From positions 42,213-68,388 of the forward strand of contig DCBC01000008.1 in NCBI GenBank assembly GCA_002313335.1: a stretch of DNA of 26,176 nucleotides, read 5' to 3'. This stretch comes from Porticoccaceae bacterium UBA1117 (GTDB lineage Bacteria > Pseudomonadota > Gammaproteobacteria > Pseudomonadales > Porticoccaceae). Made by a program: the position numbers and the translations under genes. How positions within the stretch are numbered: position 1 is the stretch's first letter; each line of letters begins with the position of its first letter. The notes beneath the pieces are model-generated. The model was not told the DNA's origin. It ran no database searches and saw nothing but the letters and a program-made list of their open reading frames with translations. Shown piece after piece: positions 7,043-14,875 of the stretch.

Positions 7043-8397
7043 TATTCTTCGACGACTTTTTTCTTTCTTGGGCCTCGGCTACGACGTTTTTTCTTGACTG
7101 CTTTACCCGCTTCATCAGCCATCTGTTGTTGCTCTTCAGGATTGACCTCCTGATATGTCGTCCACCACTGACCTAAACCATCGAGGTTTTCGCCGGCTTG
7201 TTCACGCAACAAAATAAAATCGTATCCTGCTCGAAACCGCGGATTCTCGGCTAGGCGCTTCGCCCTCTGCCCGCCGCGTCTAGGTAACTGCAGCTGTAAA
7301 TCCCAAATTTCACGCATCGGAATTGTGAAGCGTTTGGGAATAGCCGTTATATGGACCTGCTTAGAAATAACGTCACTGGATGCCTTGCTGAGTGCATAGC
7401 TCGCTGAATTTCCTTTTTCCCTTAAATGGGCAGCTGATTTTTCTACCGCGGGCCAGAGTAACGCTGCATAAATAAAGGCTGGAGTAACTCTTTGATTGGA
7501 ACTAATGCGACGATCAGTATTGATAAAAGCTTGCTTAAACAAATTATTTGCATTATTACTGCCGTCATTGGCTAGACGATTAGCTTGGGGAACTAAGTAG
7601 TCGAACAATTTGTATTCTCGGAGCAAGAGGTAAATAGCTGCTCCTTTCCCACTCATAAATAACTTTAGTGTCTCATCAAATAGTCGAGGCGGCGATACCT
7701 GGGCCAAATCCGCAGATAGCTTATTCATCGGTTTGGCGGTACGCGGGTCGATGTCAAATCCGAGCTTAGCCGCAAAGCGCACTACTCGGAGAAGACGCAC
7801 TGGATCCTCTCGGTAACGAGTAGATGGGTCTCCAATAATCCTAATCGTTCGATTGTTGATATCGTCCAATCCACTCGTAAAGTCATGGATACTATTATCA
7901 CTAGGGTTGTAGTAAAGAGCGTTAACCGTAAGATCTCGCCGGCTGGCATCTTCATGTATTGAGCCAAAAACATTATCACGTGTCAGCATTCCAGTCTTAC
8001 TCTGCTGTCTCAGACCAATATTCTTATTTGTGCTATCTGGGCTAGTTTGGTCGTTTGACCGAAAAGTTGTTACTTCGATGAGTTCGCGGCTGAACTGTAC
8101 GTGAACAATCTGGAATCTGCGTCCTATAATTCTGGATCGTCTAAATAACGCTTTAACTTCCGCAGGTTCTGCGCTGGTCGCCACATCAAAATCTTTAGGT
8201 TTAATCCCAAGCAGTAAATCTCTCACTGCACCGCCGACAATATAGGCATCAAACCCAGCATTTTGGAGGGTCTCGATGACTTTTCTAGCATCTCTGCTAA
8301 TCATCTCAGCGGTTAGAGAATAGGTGGCACCATCTATAATTGATGGACTTGATGATTTAGTTTTATCGTCAAAAAAACTGATGATGCGCTTAAGCAT
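7042..8397 (-). CDS. pcnB: Poly(A) polymerase I
   Basis: PcnB adds 3' poly(A) tails that promote RNA decay. It has 451 residues, close to E. coli PcnB. The nucleotidyltransferase core has V-G-G-A-V-R-D-L-L-L-G (about 54-64) and K-D-F-D-V-A-T, with catalytic Asp69 and Asp71. The RNA-binding region follows (R-R-D-L-T-V-N-A-L-Y-Y, then R-Y-x-E-D-P-V-R-L-L-R-V-V-R-F-A-A-K-L-G). The tail is rich in Lys/Arg (around 433-447), as expected for RNA binding. The gene lies downstream of cbrB and a 340-bp gap, exactly as in Pseudomonas, and is coupled to folK by a 1-nt overlap. ATG start at 8397. Confidence 0.95.
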   Translation of the reverse strand: MLKRIISFFDDKTKSSSPSIIDGATYSLTAEMISRDARKVIETLQNAGFDAYIVGGAVRDLLLGIKPKDFDVATSAEPAEVKALFRRSRIIGRRFQIVHVQFSRELIEVTTFRSNDQTSPDSTNKNIGLRQQSKTGMLTRDNVFGSIHEDASRRDLTVNALYYNPSDNSIHDFTSGLDDINNRTIRIIGDPSTRYREDPVRLLRVVRFAAKLGFDIDPRTAKPMNKLSADLAQVSPPRLFDETLKLFMSGKGAAIYLLLREYKLFDYLVPQANRLANDGSNNANNLFKQAFINTDRRISSNQRVTPAFIYAALLWPAVEKSAAHLREKGNSASYALSKASSDVISKQVHITAIPKRFTIPMREIWDLQLQLPRRGGQRAKRLAENPRFRAGYDFILLREQAGENLDGLGQWWTTYQEVNPEEQQQMADEAGKAVKKKRRSRGPRKKKVVEE

Positions 8398-8513
8398 TGA
8401 TTACTGACCGATAGCTTTTATTTGACCGCCAGTTTAACAGAGGATATGGCTTTCAGTGTGACTTATTAGTTTTGGCTATTCTTGGTGTGTTAAGGATTTA
8501 TTGGCTTACCCAG

Positions 8514-8551
8514 TTTAAAGCAAAAGGGGCTGTCAAAAGACAACCCCTTTA
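8514..8551 (-). terminator. Intrinsic terminator downstream of cbrB / end of candidate sRNA
   Basis: On the minus strand, AAAGGGGTTGTC, a TTTT loop and GACAGCCCCTTT form a 12-bp stem with a single U-G wobble, followed by T-rich TTTTGCTTT. On the plus strand the wobble becomes a C-A mismatch and the T-run is broken, so the minus direction is favoured. It separates cbrB transcription from pcnB and lies about 190 nt after the cbrB stop, too far for a simple cbrB terminator but right for an intervening short RNA. Confidence 0.75.
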
Positions 8552-8652
8552 AATGAGCTTTGAGACCTAAGCCTACCAAACCCTATCGCAATCCAACGTT
8601 ATTATTATTATTCGTTATTATTATTACCCACACTTTTCGTATGGAATAACCA
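8516..8652 (-). ncRNA. Candidate CrcZ-like small RNA between cbrB and pcnB
   Basis: The 340-bp gap between cbrB (stop 8738) and pcnB (start 8397) holds no plausible ORF. In Pseudomonas this exact slot encodes CrcZ, an RNA that uses A-rich CA motifs (AAYAAYAA) to sequester Hfq/Crc and relieve catabolite repression. Here the minus strand carries two (TAA)4CG tracts at 8626-8597, giving AAUAAUAAUAAC twice, followed by an intrinsic terminator at 8523-8550. A TATAAC -10-like hexamer lies at 8664-8659 but no good -35 is visible, so the 5' end near 8652 is a guess; processing from a cbrB read-through transcript is also possible. It would be about 137 nt, shorter than the roughly 400-nt Pseudomonas RNA. 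Position, motifs and terminator are seen; the function is inferred. Confidence 0.5.
8599..8626 (-). repeat. Two (TAA)4 tracts, candidate Hfq/Crc-binding CA motifs
   Basis: On the minus strand four TAA units (8626-8615), CG and AA, then four more TAA units (8610-8599) and CG form two copies of a 14-bp block with a 16-bp period. Each contains overlapping AAYAAYAA sequences, the motif recognised by the distal face of Hfq with Crc in Pseudomonas. They could also be a simple microsatellite, but their position upstream of a terminator in the crcZ slot favours a role in RNA. Confidence 0.6.
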
Positions 8653-8737
8653 TTCTCAGTTATAAAGCTATCGACTTCAAGCATTTCGTGTGTTTTTTAC
8701 AATAATTCATAGGGTTTTAGTATTGAGGAAGAGTTAT

Positions 8738-10006
8738 TTAATCCGTTTTACGGCTAATCCCAAGCTTATTGCGCCTCTGCCAAAGACTTTTTCGGCTAAT
8801 GCCTAATTTCTCTGCCAGCACGGTTTCACTCATGGTGTCCTGATTGTCTAAAACGAACTGGATGAAATAACTTGTTAAAGATAAGGCATCGTTATCACTC
8901 GCAGTAGCGGCTGACAAAGCAAGATGAGGTTTTTTCACAGAGTTTGTTGATTGACTATTTATATTTAAGGTTGAGGACGATATAGACTCTCCCTTTTCTA
9001 CTAAAATGGCAGCCTGATAAAGCGTATTTTTTAATTCTCTAATATTGCCAGCCCAATTATTTTGACTCAGTAGTTGTCTGCCGTCTTTGGATATCGTGAT
9101 GGTGATGTTTAGCTCATCGCTGAATTGTGTTAAAAAATAATCTGTTAATTGAATGATATCTGATGGTCGCTCTCTTAAGGGCGGAACGTAGATGTTGACA
9201 ACATCAATTGACAGTAACAGATCGGCACAAAATAGATCTTTTTTACATAAGTCATGTAGATTTTTTGTAGTAGACGCTAGACATCGAATATTTGTATTTT
9301 TGGTCAATGTTAACGCATGCTTACTTAACGTAACCGGAAGTTGGCATATGTCTCTTAAAAAGATACTTGTCGCTTGATCTTTTTCGTTCGCAAGATCAAG
9401 GTATTGATCAAGGTCCTCTGCAGTCACAGTCGCACAGTTAATCACCGCTAAAACACTATTGCTAAGAGTGCTGGCATTATGGATTGTCTTAGCAACAGAA
9501 TTCTTTCCGCTGCCGATTTCCCCTGAAATAAGGACTGAAGCCCTAGTGGGTGCAACCTTACTAATGGTATTTAAAATCCCAATTGTTGCGGGACTATTAC
9601 CTACTAGGGGTCCTTGACTTGTATTGGTCAACGCCTTTCTACTGGACTGATGATCTATGATTCGTTTCACCGAACTCATCAATTCTTCATGATCGAATGG
9701 TTTAGACATGTAATCAGCAGCACCTCTTCGCATAATATCTACGGCCGATCTTAAACTTGCAAAACTAGTCATAATTAGGACAGGTACGCTACCTACAGCG
9801 CCTATAAGTTCTGCTCCGGAGCCTCCTGGAAGTCTAAGGTCGCTGATGATTAAATCAAACTCATTAAGATTGAAGTTATTTAAAGCTGCTTTAACACTCA
9901 CTGCTTGTTCTGTCTCATATTGATGTCGTTCGAGCAGTTTGACCAAAGATATACGAATTATCTCTTCATCCTCGACGACTAAAATTCTTTTATTGGGTGG
10001 GTTCAC
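8738..10006 (-). CDS. cbrB: CbrB-like response regulator with degenerate AAA+ domain
   Basis: A two-component regulator of 422 residues, partner of the adjacent CbrA. The receiver (about 7-118) has V-E-D-E, phosphoacceptor Asp56, Thr80 and Lys102. The AAA+ domain (about 132-335) keeps Walker A G-E-I-G-S-G-K (162-168), P-P-L-R-E-R (275-280) and a sensor-II-like N-W-A-G-N-I-R-E-L. It lacks the GAFTGA loop that contacts sigma-54: the interval from N190 to the Walker B strand is about 15 residues shorter than in NtrC. Walker B reads I-F-L-R-D-I instead of F-L-D-E-I, the next loop is about 13 residues shorter, and both arginine-finger positions are lost (F-C-A-D-L-L-L-S-I). The C-terminal Fis-type helix-turn-helix (L-A-E-K-L-G-I-S-R-K-S-L-W) is intact. 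GTG start. It should bind DNA but not activate sigma-54 promoters. Confidence 0.85.
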   Translation of the reverse strand: MNPPNKRILVVEDEEIIRISLVKLLERHQYETEQAVSVKAALNNFNLNEFDLIISDLRLPGGSGAELIGAVGSVPVLIMTSFASLRSAVDIMRRGAADYMSKPFDHEELMSSVKRIIDHQSSRKALTNTSQGPLVGNSPATIGILNTISKVAPTRASVLISGEIGSGKNSVAKTIHNASTLSNSVLAVINCATVTAEDLDQYLDLANEKDQATSIFLRDICQLPVTLSKHALTLTKNTNIRCLASTTKNLHDLCKKDLFCADLLLSIDVVNIYVPPLRERPSDIIQLTDYFLTQFSDELNITITISKDGRQLLSQNNWAGNIRELKNTLYQAAILVEKGESISSSTLNINSQSTNSVKKPHLALSAATASDNDALSLTSYFIQFVLDNQDTMSETVLAEKLGISRKSLWQRRNKLGISRKTD

Positions 10007-10076
10007 GGCTTGATAAGCTCAAATAATTTAGGTTTTTATGTATTTTCTACGCAGTTTACTACCTCGCCCATACATC

Positions 10077-12947
10077 TTACTCTTCCAATTTATCAAAGGT
10101 TAGCGCAACGGTAGTGCCGCAGCTACTATTTTGCGCAGGACTTGAAATAGTAATTTCAGCACCAAGGCTCTTCACTAGGTTGAATACAACCCATAGCCCC
10201 AATCCTGTTCCTTTTCCAGGGTCTTTAGATGTGACAAAGGGCTCGAATAATTGCGATTGAAGATTCTCTGCAATGCCTGTTCCAGAGTCATTTATTGTAA
10301 TTTGGATTTTTCTATCCAGTGAATTTGCCAATATTGTGATCGCACTATTGGGTGGTGAAGCGTCTCGGCTATTACTGAGTATGTTTAAAAAGACTTGGAT
10401 AAGTTGATGATAGTCACCCAAAATATCTAAGTCTGGCGCTATATTGCAGCTGAAGGAAAGTGTTGATTCATACTCAGCAAGCGTTAAAAGATGTATAGCT
10501 TCTTCACATGCGTTTTTTAGGTTGACTCTTTTAAAATGATTCCCGATAGGCTTCTCGCCGCGTGAAAAATTAATCAATGAATCAACGATCCTTTTAATCC
10601 GATCGGTTTGTGAAAGGATATGTTGAGCGGATTCACTAATTTGTTCTGGATGCGTTTCGTGTTCTAAGTTTTGGGCAATACAAGCTATTCCGGTTACTGG
10701 ATTACCTATTTCATGCGCAACGCCTGCAGCGAGTCGACCCATCGATGCAAGACGCTCATTGTCGATTGATTTTTGGATTAACATCACAGATTGCGTTTTC
10801 TCCTCGACCAGGAGAATAATATTATCATTGATTTCTTCCATCGACATTTGTGTCGATTTTTGAAAGCTGAACCAACGAACACTCCCACTTATTTCCAATC
10901 GAAGGTTATCTATGCTGATATCGTCACTGGCTAGAAATGCAGTAATTTCTGACCTCCAAGGGTCAGGTAGATCTAGGACTGAACTGCCTGAGGCAGTAAT
11001 GGCATCTATTTGGGTATAGTTGGATATAGCTGCATTCCACTTTAGAATTTCTCCGTTTTGGGCTAGAGCAATTACGCCAATGGGTAACTTGTCGAGTATT
11101 TCACGGTGATGCACGCGAAGCTTATTCAGTTCGCTGGCGATACCAGTCAATTGATCTCCGTGCACTGCCAATACTGACTCGAGGAGAAAAATATCTTCTT
11201 GTTGGGCGCCAGAGGACGCGGGTAAAGGGAGTGCTTGGCGCATTATTCTATCGGCCGCAAGCACCCCAAAACGTAGATTTAAAGAGGCATTAATGGTATC
11301 TCTAACCTTCCGTAAGGCTCCGGGCCGTGATTCATTGGTATCAAACCCTAAGGCACTTAGGGCGGATTGAATTTCAGTATTAGCTTCTTTGCCGAGCACT
11401 AAAAGCAGTTGCTCGTTCATCTCAGTAATGCTTTTTTGTTTTAGTTCAACACGTATAGGGATGTAGACATTGTCAGCCATACAAATGGTGGCGAAATTCT
11501 TCTCTTGCTCATTCATTTCGCCGAAAATAGAAAATAAGGTACACAGAGTAATATTTAGTATTAAGGCCTCGATAGACCAAACTTCCCAAGCTTGCATTCC
11601 AAACAGTAATGGTTTTTCAATGAACGGCACTTGCCAGTACCAATCACCAAATATTAGCGGTACTGCAAGTGTAATGAGCCATACAAACATGCCTGCGCAG
11701 AGACCTATGATGAAACCTCGTCTACCGGTTTTCGGTAAGTAGATCGCAGCGATCATTCCCGGCATTAGTTGCGCTAATCCAGCGAAGCCTACTAGATAAA
11801 GATCAGTGATACTTCTAGTTTTGGCAACAAAACTTAGTACGATACAAAATATCATCAGTCCTAATGAAATTGTAAAGTAGCGGCGGTCAATCCATTGCGT
11901 TAAATTTTTTGGTTCAGACAGCTTTTTATTGGGCAATACAAAACTATTAAGAATCATCCTTGTGGATAAGATGATTAAACTACAGCAGAGCGCTAGAGCC
12001 AAAAGAATGATACTGGCTGCACCGAGACTAGCGATGACAGGCTGTTCAAGCGCCAGTGGTAGAGAAAAAAGATATTCTTGAAACGTTGAGCTAGATTGTA
12101 GTGATAGCCCGCTCCACAATAATGGGAAAATAGGGATGCAGGCTAAAAGCATTAACAATGGGTATGCCCACGACATATTACTCGCCTGCCGATCTGAGAT
12201 GGAATCAGAAACAAGCATATTGAAGTTGGCTGGAAAGGATATTCCGGCGGCCAAAAAAATAATAAATATGCTATATGATGATTCGAAACGCCTAACAATA
12301 GTTTGTTGGCCGCTGTCTATCACCCATGCGTTCATCTGGGAGATGCTGCCAAACTCGACAGTGACTGCAACCCAGGTTGACAGGCTCAATGCGATTATAA
12401 GTAGGAGTCCTGCAGCCGCCATGATCCATCTAAGTTGTTGTCCACTACCTATTTTGATCGAGTGCCGCACGGTTACACCCACGGCTATCAGTAAAAAAAG
12501 ACAGGTAATTGGCGTAATGCTGGAATTAAAAACATTATTGACCAAAGAATCTGTTGCCAGTATTTGGGCAATGACGAGCGGGATAATCGACAGCGTGGTA
12601 GCTAAACAACTCACAATGGCGACGCTCTTTCCACGATAACGAAAGGTTAAAAAATCTACTGAGGTTGCTAGTCTGACTACGCTGCTAAGACGACGAACGG
12701 GGAATAGCACGAGCGGTGCTATAACAAACAACAGAGAGAATCCGAACAAAGCTAGGATCATCGTATAGCCGTAGCGGCCTGCCATCTCGATTGAGCTTGT
12801 TGCTAAAAGGACACCGGTAGCGGCAAAAAGAGCCAGGGCTAAAATAAAATTTTGGCTTTTAGAGTCATTTTGCGCGTTAATTTTTCTTGTGATGAGGCAA
12901 GCGATAAAAATTATTATTGTAGTAAAAAGAACGATCTGGATAGTCAT
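10077..12947 (-). CDS. cbrA: CbrA-like sensor histidine kinase with SLC5-type membrane domain
   Basis: A sensor kinase of 956 residues; Pseudomonas CbrA is of similar size. Residues 1 to about 490 form a polytopic sodium:solute-symporter-like (SLC5) domain with about thirteen hydrophobic segments. A linker, a PAS-like domain (about 620-720), a HisKA domain with G-V-A-H-E-I-G-N-P (phosphoacceptor His745) and a HATPase with N855/N859, D-S-G-T-G-I and G-K-G-T-G-L-G-L-W follow, so catalysis looks intact. In Pseudomonas CbrA responds to carbon/nitrogen status and its transporter domain has been linked to histidine uptake; the signal here is unknown. The ATG overlaps the preceding small gene by 4 nt (ATGA), implying coupling, and cbrB follows after 70 bp. 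Confidence 0.9.
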   Translation of the reverse strand: MTIQIVLFTTIIIFIACLITRKINAQNDSKSQNFILALALFAATGVLLATSSIEMAGRYGYTMILALFGFSLLFVIAPLVLFPVRRLSSVVRLATSVDFLTFRYRGKSVAIVSCLATTLSIIPLVIAQILATDSLVNNVFNSSITPITCLFLLIAVGVTVRHSIKIGSGQQLRWIMAAAGLLLIIALSLSTWVAVTVEFGSISQMNAWVIDSGQQTIVRRFESSYSIFIIFLAAGISFPANFNMLVSDSISDRQASNMSWAYPLLMLLACIPIFPLLWSGLSLQSSSTFQEYLFSLPLALEQPVIASLGAASIILLALALCCSLIILSTRMILNSFVLPNKKLSEPKNLTQWIDRRYFTISLGLMIFCIVLSFVAKTRSITDLYLVGFAGLAQLMPGMIAAIYLPKTGRRGFIIGLCAGMFVWLITLAVPLIFGDWYWQVPFIEKPLLFGMQAWEVWSIEALILNITLCTLFSIFGEMNEQEKNFATICMADNVYIPIRVELKQKSITEMNEQLLLVLGKEANTEIQSALSALGFDTNESRPGALRKVRDTINASLNLRFGVLAADRIMRQALPLPASSGAQQEDIFLLESVLAVHGDQLTGIASELNKLRVHHREILDKLPIGVIALAQNGEILKWNAAISNYTQIDAITASGSSVLDLPDPWRSEITAFLASDDISIDNLRLEISGSVRWFSFQKSTQMSMEEINDNIILLVEEKTQSVMLIQKSIDNERLASMGRLAAGVAHEIGNPVTGIACIAQNLEHETHPEQISESAQHILSQTDRIKRIVDSLINFSRGEKPIGNHFKRVNLKNACEEAIHLLTLAEYESTLSFSCNIAPDLDILGDYHQLIQVFLNILSNSRDASPPNSAITILANSLDRKIQITINDSGTGIAENLQSQLFEPFVTSKDPGKGTGLGLWVVFNLVKSLGAEITISSPAQNSSCGTTVALTFDKLEE

Positions 12948-13114
12948 TTTTTGACTCGCTCACGCTGTAAAATAAACGTGGAAAAAACCAATAATCCCCA
13001 AACTAAAAAAACCCTGAACCAATGCCCAGAAGGCTCTAATGCCCATTGAATGGCAAGAGGAAAGACGACAATACTTAGCAGTAGTAGTGTTGCAACTAAT
13101 CGATAATTAAACAT
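12944..13114 (-). CDS. Small two-helix membrane protein, CbrX-like
   Basis: A 56-residue open frame reading MFNYRLVATLLLLSIVVF at its start and ending L-Q-R-E-R-V-K-K. It has two hydrophobic helices (about 6-23 and 32-49) separated by the short polar turn L-E-P-S-G-H-W, and a basic tail. The TGA overlaps the cbrA ATG as ATGA. Small subunits with two helices accompany several SLC5-type permeases, and a short ORF (cbrX) overlaps cbrA at the same position in Pseudomonas putida, so I infer a CbrA accessory protein. No good Shine-Dalgarno sequence precedes the ATG. Homology to CbrX is assigned by position and length, not by alignment. Confidence 0.75.
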   Translation of the reverse strand: MFNYRLVATLLLLSIVVFPLAIQWALEPSGHWFRVFLVWGLLVFSTFILQRERVKK

Positions 13115-13209
13115 AGGCGCCGTTTGGTTAAATAGTTATGTCAGTCCAACGTTTTATGGTATTGAAGGTTGCCTCGCAAAGCAAACCGAACAAAACTGTT
13201 TTTTCGTGT

Positions 13210-14115
13210 CTAAAAACCCTTGGGTGCCGGCGCGGTTAAGTGAGCCGGCAATTTACTTTGATCCCAGTTTTGGGTTGCCCAAGCTATTATTTCGGTAGCA
13301 GAAAGGGAGCTTAAGCTCTTTGGTGGAGACTGTTGCAGCCAATTAAGCGCCGAACATAGATTTGAAGACTCATTCCCGGCCGGTAAACCTGCAGCCAGAT
13401 TTTGTTTACTCAGCTTTTGTCCATCACTGGTTACTGCGATTGGAACGTGAGCGTAGGATGGTTGGTGGTACCCAAAACACTGTTGTAGATAGATTTGACG
13501 AGGCGTCGAGTCGAGTAAGTCTGAACCTCGCATCACTCGCGTTACTTTCTGGAACGCATCATCTATTGTGACTGCAAGTTGGTATGAAAATAGTTCATCA
13601 CGCCGTTGGATAATAAAGTCACCCACTGTCAGGTGCACATTTTGCTTAACATGGCCCATAACTTGGTCATCAAAACTGATGTTCCCAAGCTGCTCGCGCA
13701 GCGCTAATCGGGTGGCATTTTTTTGTCCATCCAGGCCTAAGTTACGGCAACGATTATCATAGACGCCGTCTAACTCGGCTACCCGTTTGCGATTGCATTG
13801 GCAGTGATAAGCCAGTTGATTATCTTTTAAAAACGAAACCGCTGCAGCGTAAGCTTCAAGCCGATGGCTTTGGTAAAGCACCTCCCCATCCCAATGTAGC
13901 CCATGAGCTTCAAGTTGATTGAGGATATGCTGGCTAGCACCTTTAATTTCGCGAGGAGGGTCCAGATCCTCCATACGAACAAGCCATTGCCCTTGACGTA
14001 CTTTTACGTCCAGATAACTGGCAAGAGCACATGCTAATGAACCAAAATGAAGGGGGCCGGAGGGTGAAGGAGCAAACCGTCCAACAATTTTTTCGTGTAC
14101 CATCTCGTACGCCAT
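13210..14115 (-). CDS. gluQ: Glutamyl-Q tRNA(Asp) synthetase
   Basis: GluQ is a truncated glutamyl-tRNA-synthetase paralogue that attaches glutamate to queuosine at position 34 of tRNA(Asp). It has 301 residues with only the catalytic domain and no anticodon-binding region. Motifs are G-R-F-A-P-S-P-S-G-P-L-H-F-G-S-L (HIGH-like), R-M-E-D-L-D-P-P-R, a zinc-type cluster C-Q-C with Y and C further on (C-Q-C-N-R-K-R then Y-D-N-R-C-R), and K-L-S-K-Q-N (KMSKS-like). Another Met at codon 5 is a possible start. It follows dksA by 44 bp, the same pairing as in E. coli and Pseudomonas. Confidence 0.95.
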   Translation of the reverse strand: MAYEMVHEKIVGRFAPSPSGPLHFGSLACALASYLDVKVRQGQWLVRMEDLDPPREIKGASQHILNQLEAHGLHWDGEVLYQSHRLEAYAAAVSFLKDNQLAYHCQCNRKRVAELDGVYDNRCRNLGLDGQKNATRLALREQLGNISFDDQVMGHVKQNVHLTVGDFIIQRRDELFSYQLAVTIDDAFQKVTRVMRGSDLLDSTPRQIYLQQCFGYHQPSYAHVPIAVTSDGQKLSKQNLAAGLPAGNESSNLCSALNWLQQSPPKSLSSLSATEIIAWATQNWDQSKLPAHLTAPAPKGF

Positions 14116-14159
14116 GAGTTACAAGCTAAGGCTAAAACCAGCTAAGCATTGCTTTGGCA

Positions 14160-14651
14160 TTAGCCTCCAGTGAGCTGTTTTTCCTTAATTTCATCCAATG
14201 TTTTGCAGTCTACGCAAAGATCGGCGGTCGGACGAGCTTCTAATCGGCGTATGCCTATCTCAATCCCACACTGGTCACAAAAACCATAGTCATTGTCTTC
14301 GACGCGAATCAATGTTTTATCTATTTTTTTAATGAGCTTGCGTTCACGATCACGAGTCCGCAGTTCTAAACTAAACTCTTCCTCTTGGGTGGCGCGATCA
14401 GCGGGATCAGGAAAGTTAGCAGCTTCATCTTTCATGTGAGTTACGGTCCGGTCGACCTCTTCCATTAACTCATGGCGCCATGCTTTCAAAATCTGCTTGA
14501 AATGCAGTCGCTGATTTTCATTCATGTACTCTTCATTCTTTTTTTCCACATAGGGGCTTAGTCCATGCAGACTAACTGATACTTTAGGAGCTGCTTTCCC
14601 TTTCTTTGCAGCCTTGGTGCCTGGTTTTATACTTTCTTTTACTGTGGCCAT
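14160..14651 (-). CDS. dksA: RNA polymerase-binding transcription factor DksA
   Basis: DksA binds the RNA polymerase secondary channel and works with ppGpp in the stringent response. The protein has 163 residues. The coiled-coil region has [25 protein letters not shown], including the D-x-x-D-x-A-type tip, and the C-terminal zinc finger C-D-Q-C plus C-V-D-C is intact. A Lys/Ala-rich N-terminal extension (about 10-28) makes it slightly longer than E. coli DksA. ATG 14651 is used: it fits the family start and has GGAA upstream. The open frame to 14681 adds ten unrelated residues and would overrun most of the leader. A good sigma-70 promoter lies at 14695-14723. Confidence 0.95.
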   Translation of the reverse strand: MATVKESIKPGTKAAKKGKAAPKVSVSLHGLSPYVEKKNEEYMNENQRLHFKQILKAWRHELMEEVDRTVTHMKDEAANFPDPADRATQEEEFSLELRTRDRERKLIKKIDKTLIRVEDNDYGFCDQCGIEIGIRRLEARPTADLCVDCKTLDEIKEKQLTGG

Positions 14652-14694
14652 GAATACATTCCGCTGTTTGTGTATACCCAAAAAAACGACGCTG

Positions 14695-14723
14695 TTTATA
14701 GAGATATTTTAACAATTTATCAA
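14695..14723 (-). promoter_or_regulatory. Sigma-70 promoter for dksA
   Basis: On the minus strand TTGATA (14723-14718) and TATAAA (14700-14695) are separated by exactly 17 bp and each matches consensus at five of six positions. Predicted transcription starts near 14688, giving a leader of about 37 nt before the dksA ATG. It probably drives the dksA-gluQ part of the minus-strand cluster. Confidence 0.65.
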
Positions 14724-14875
14724 GTAAAATTTACGAATTGTGCAAATCTATGTGAAAAAGAGTACCTGATAGAGCTGTGATAATAGTAGACCATTGTTAC
14801 AATAACGGTCGGCACCAGAAAATTTTATTTATACCGCCAAGGCAAAAGACTTGTAATTTTAGGGCTCCACTTTTG

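Noticed and set aside
8680..8693. Sigma-54-like element (CACG...TGC on the minus strand) upstream of the candidate sRNA
   Set aside because: The spacing between the two boxes is 2 bp too short and the invariant GG is missing.
12136..12639. 167-residue plus-strand ORF inside cbrA
   Set aside because: Complement of the cbrA membrane domain; composition and lack of motifs indicate a shadow frame.
13165..13185. Imperfect hairpin (GGTTGC...GCAAACC) after gluQ
   Set aside because: The stem has a bulge and no T-run follows; too weak to call a terminator.
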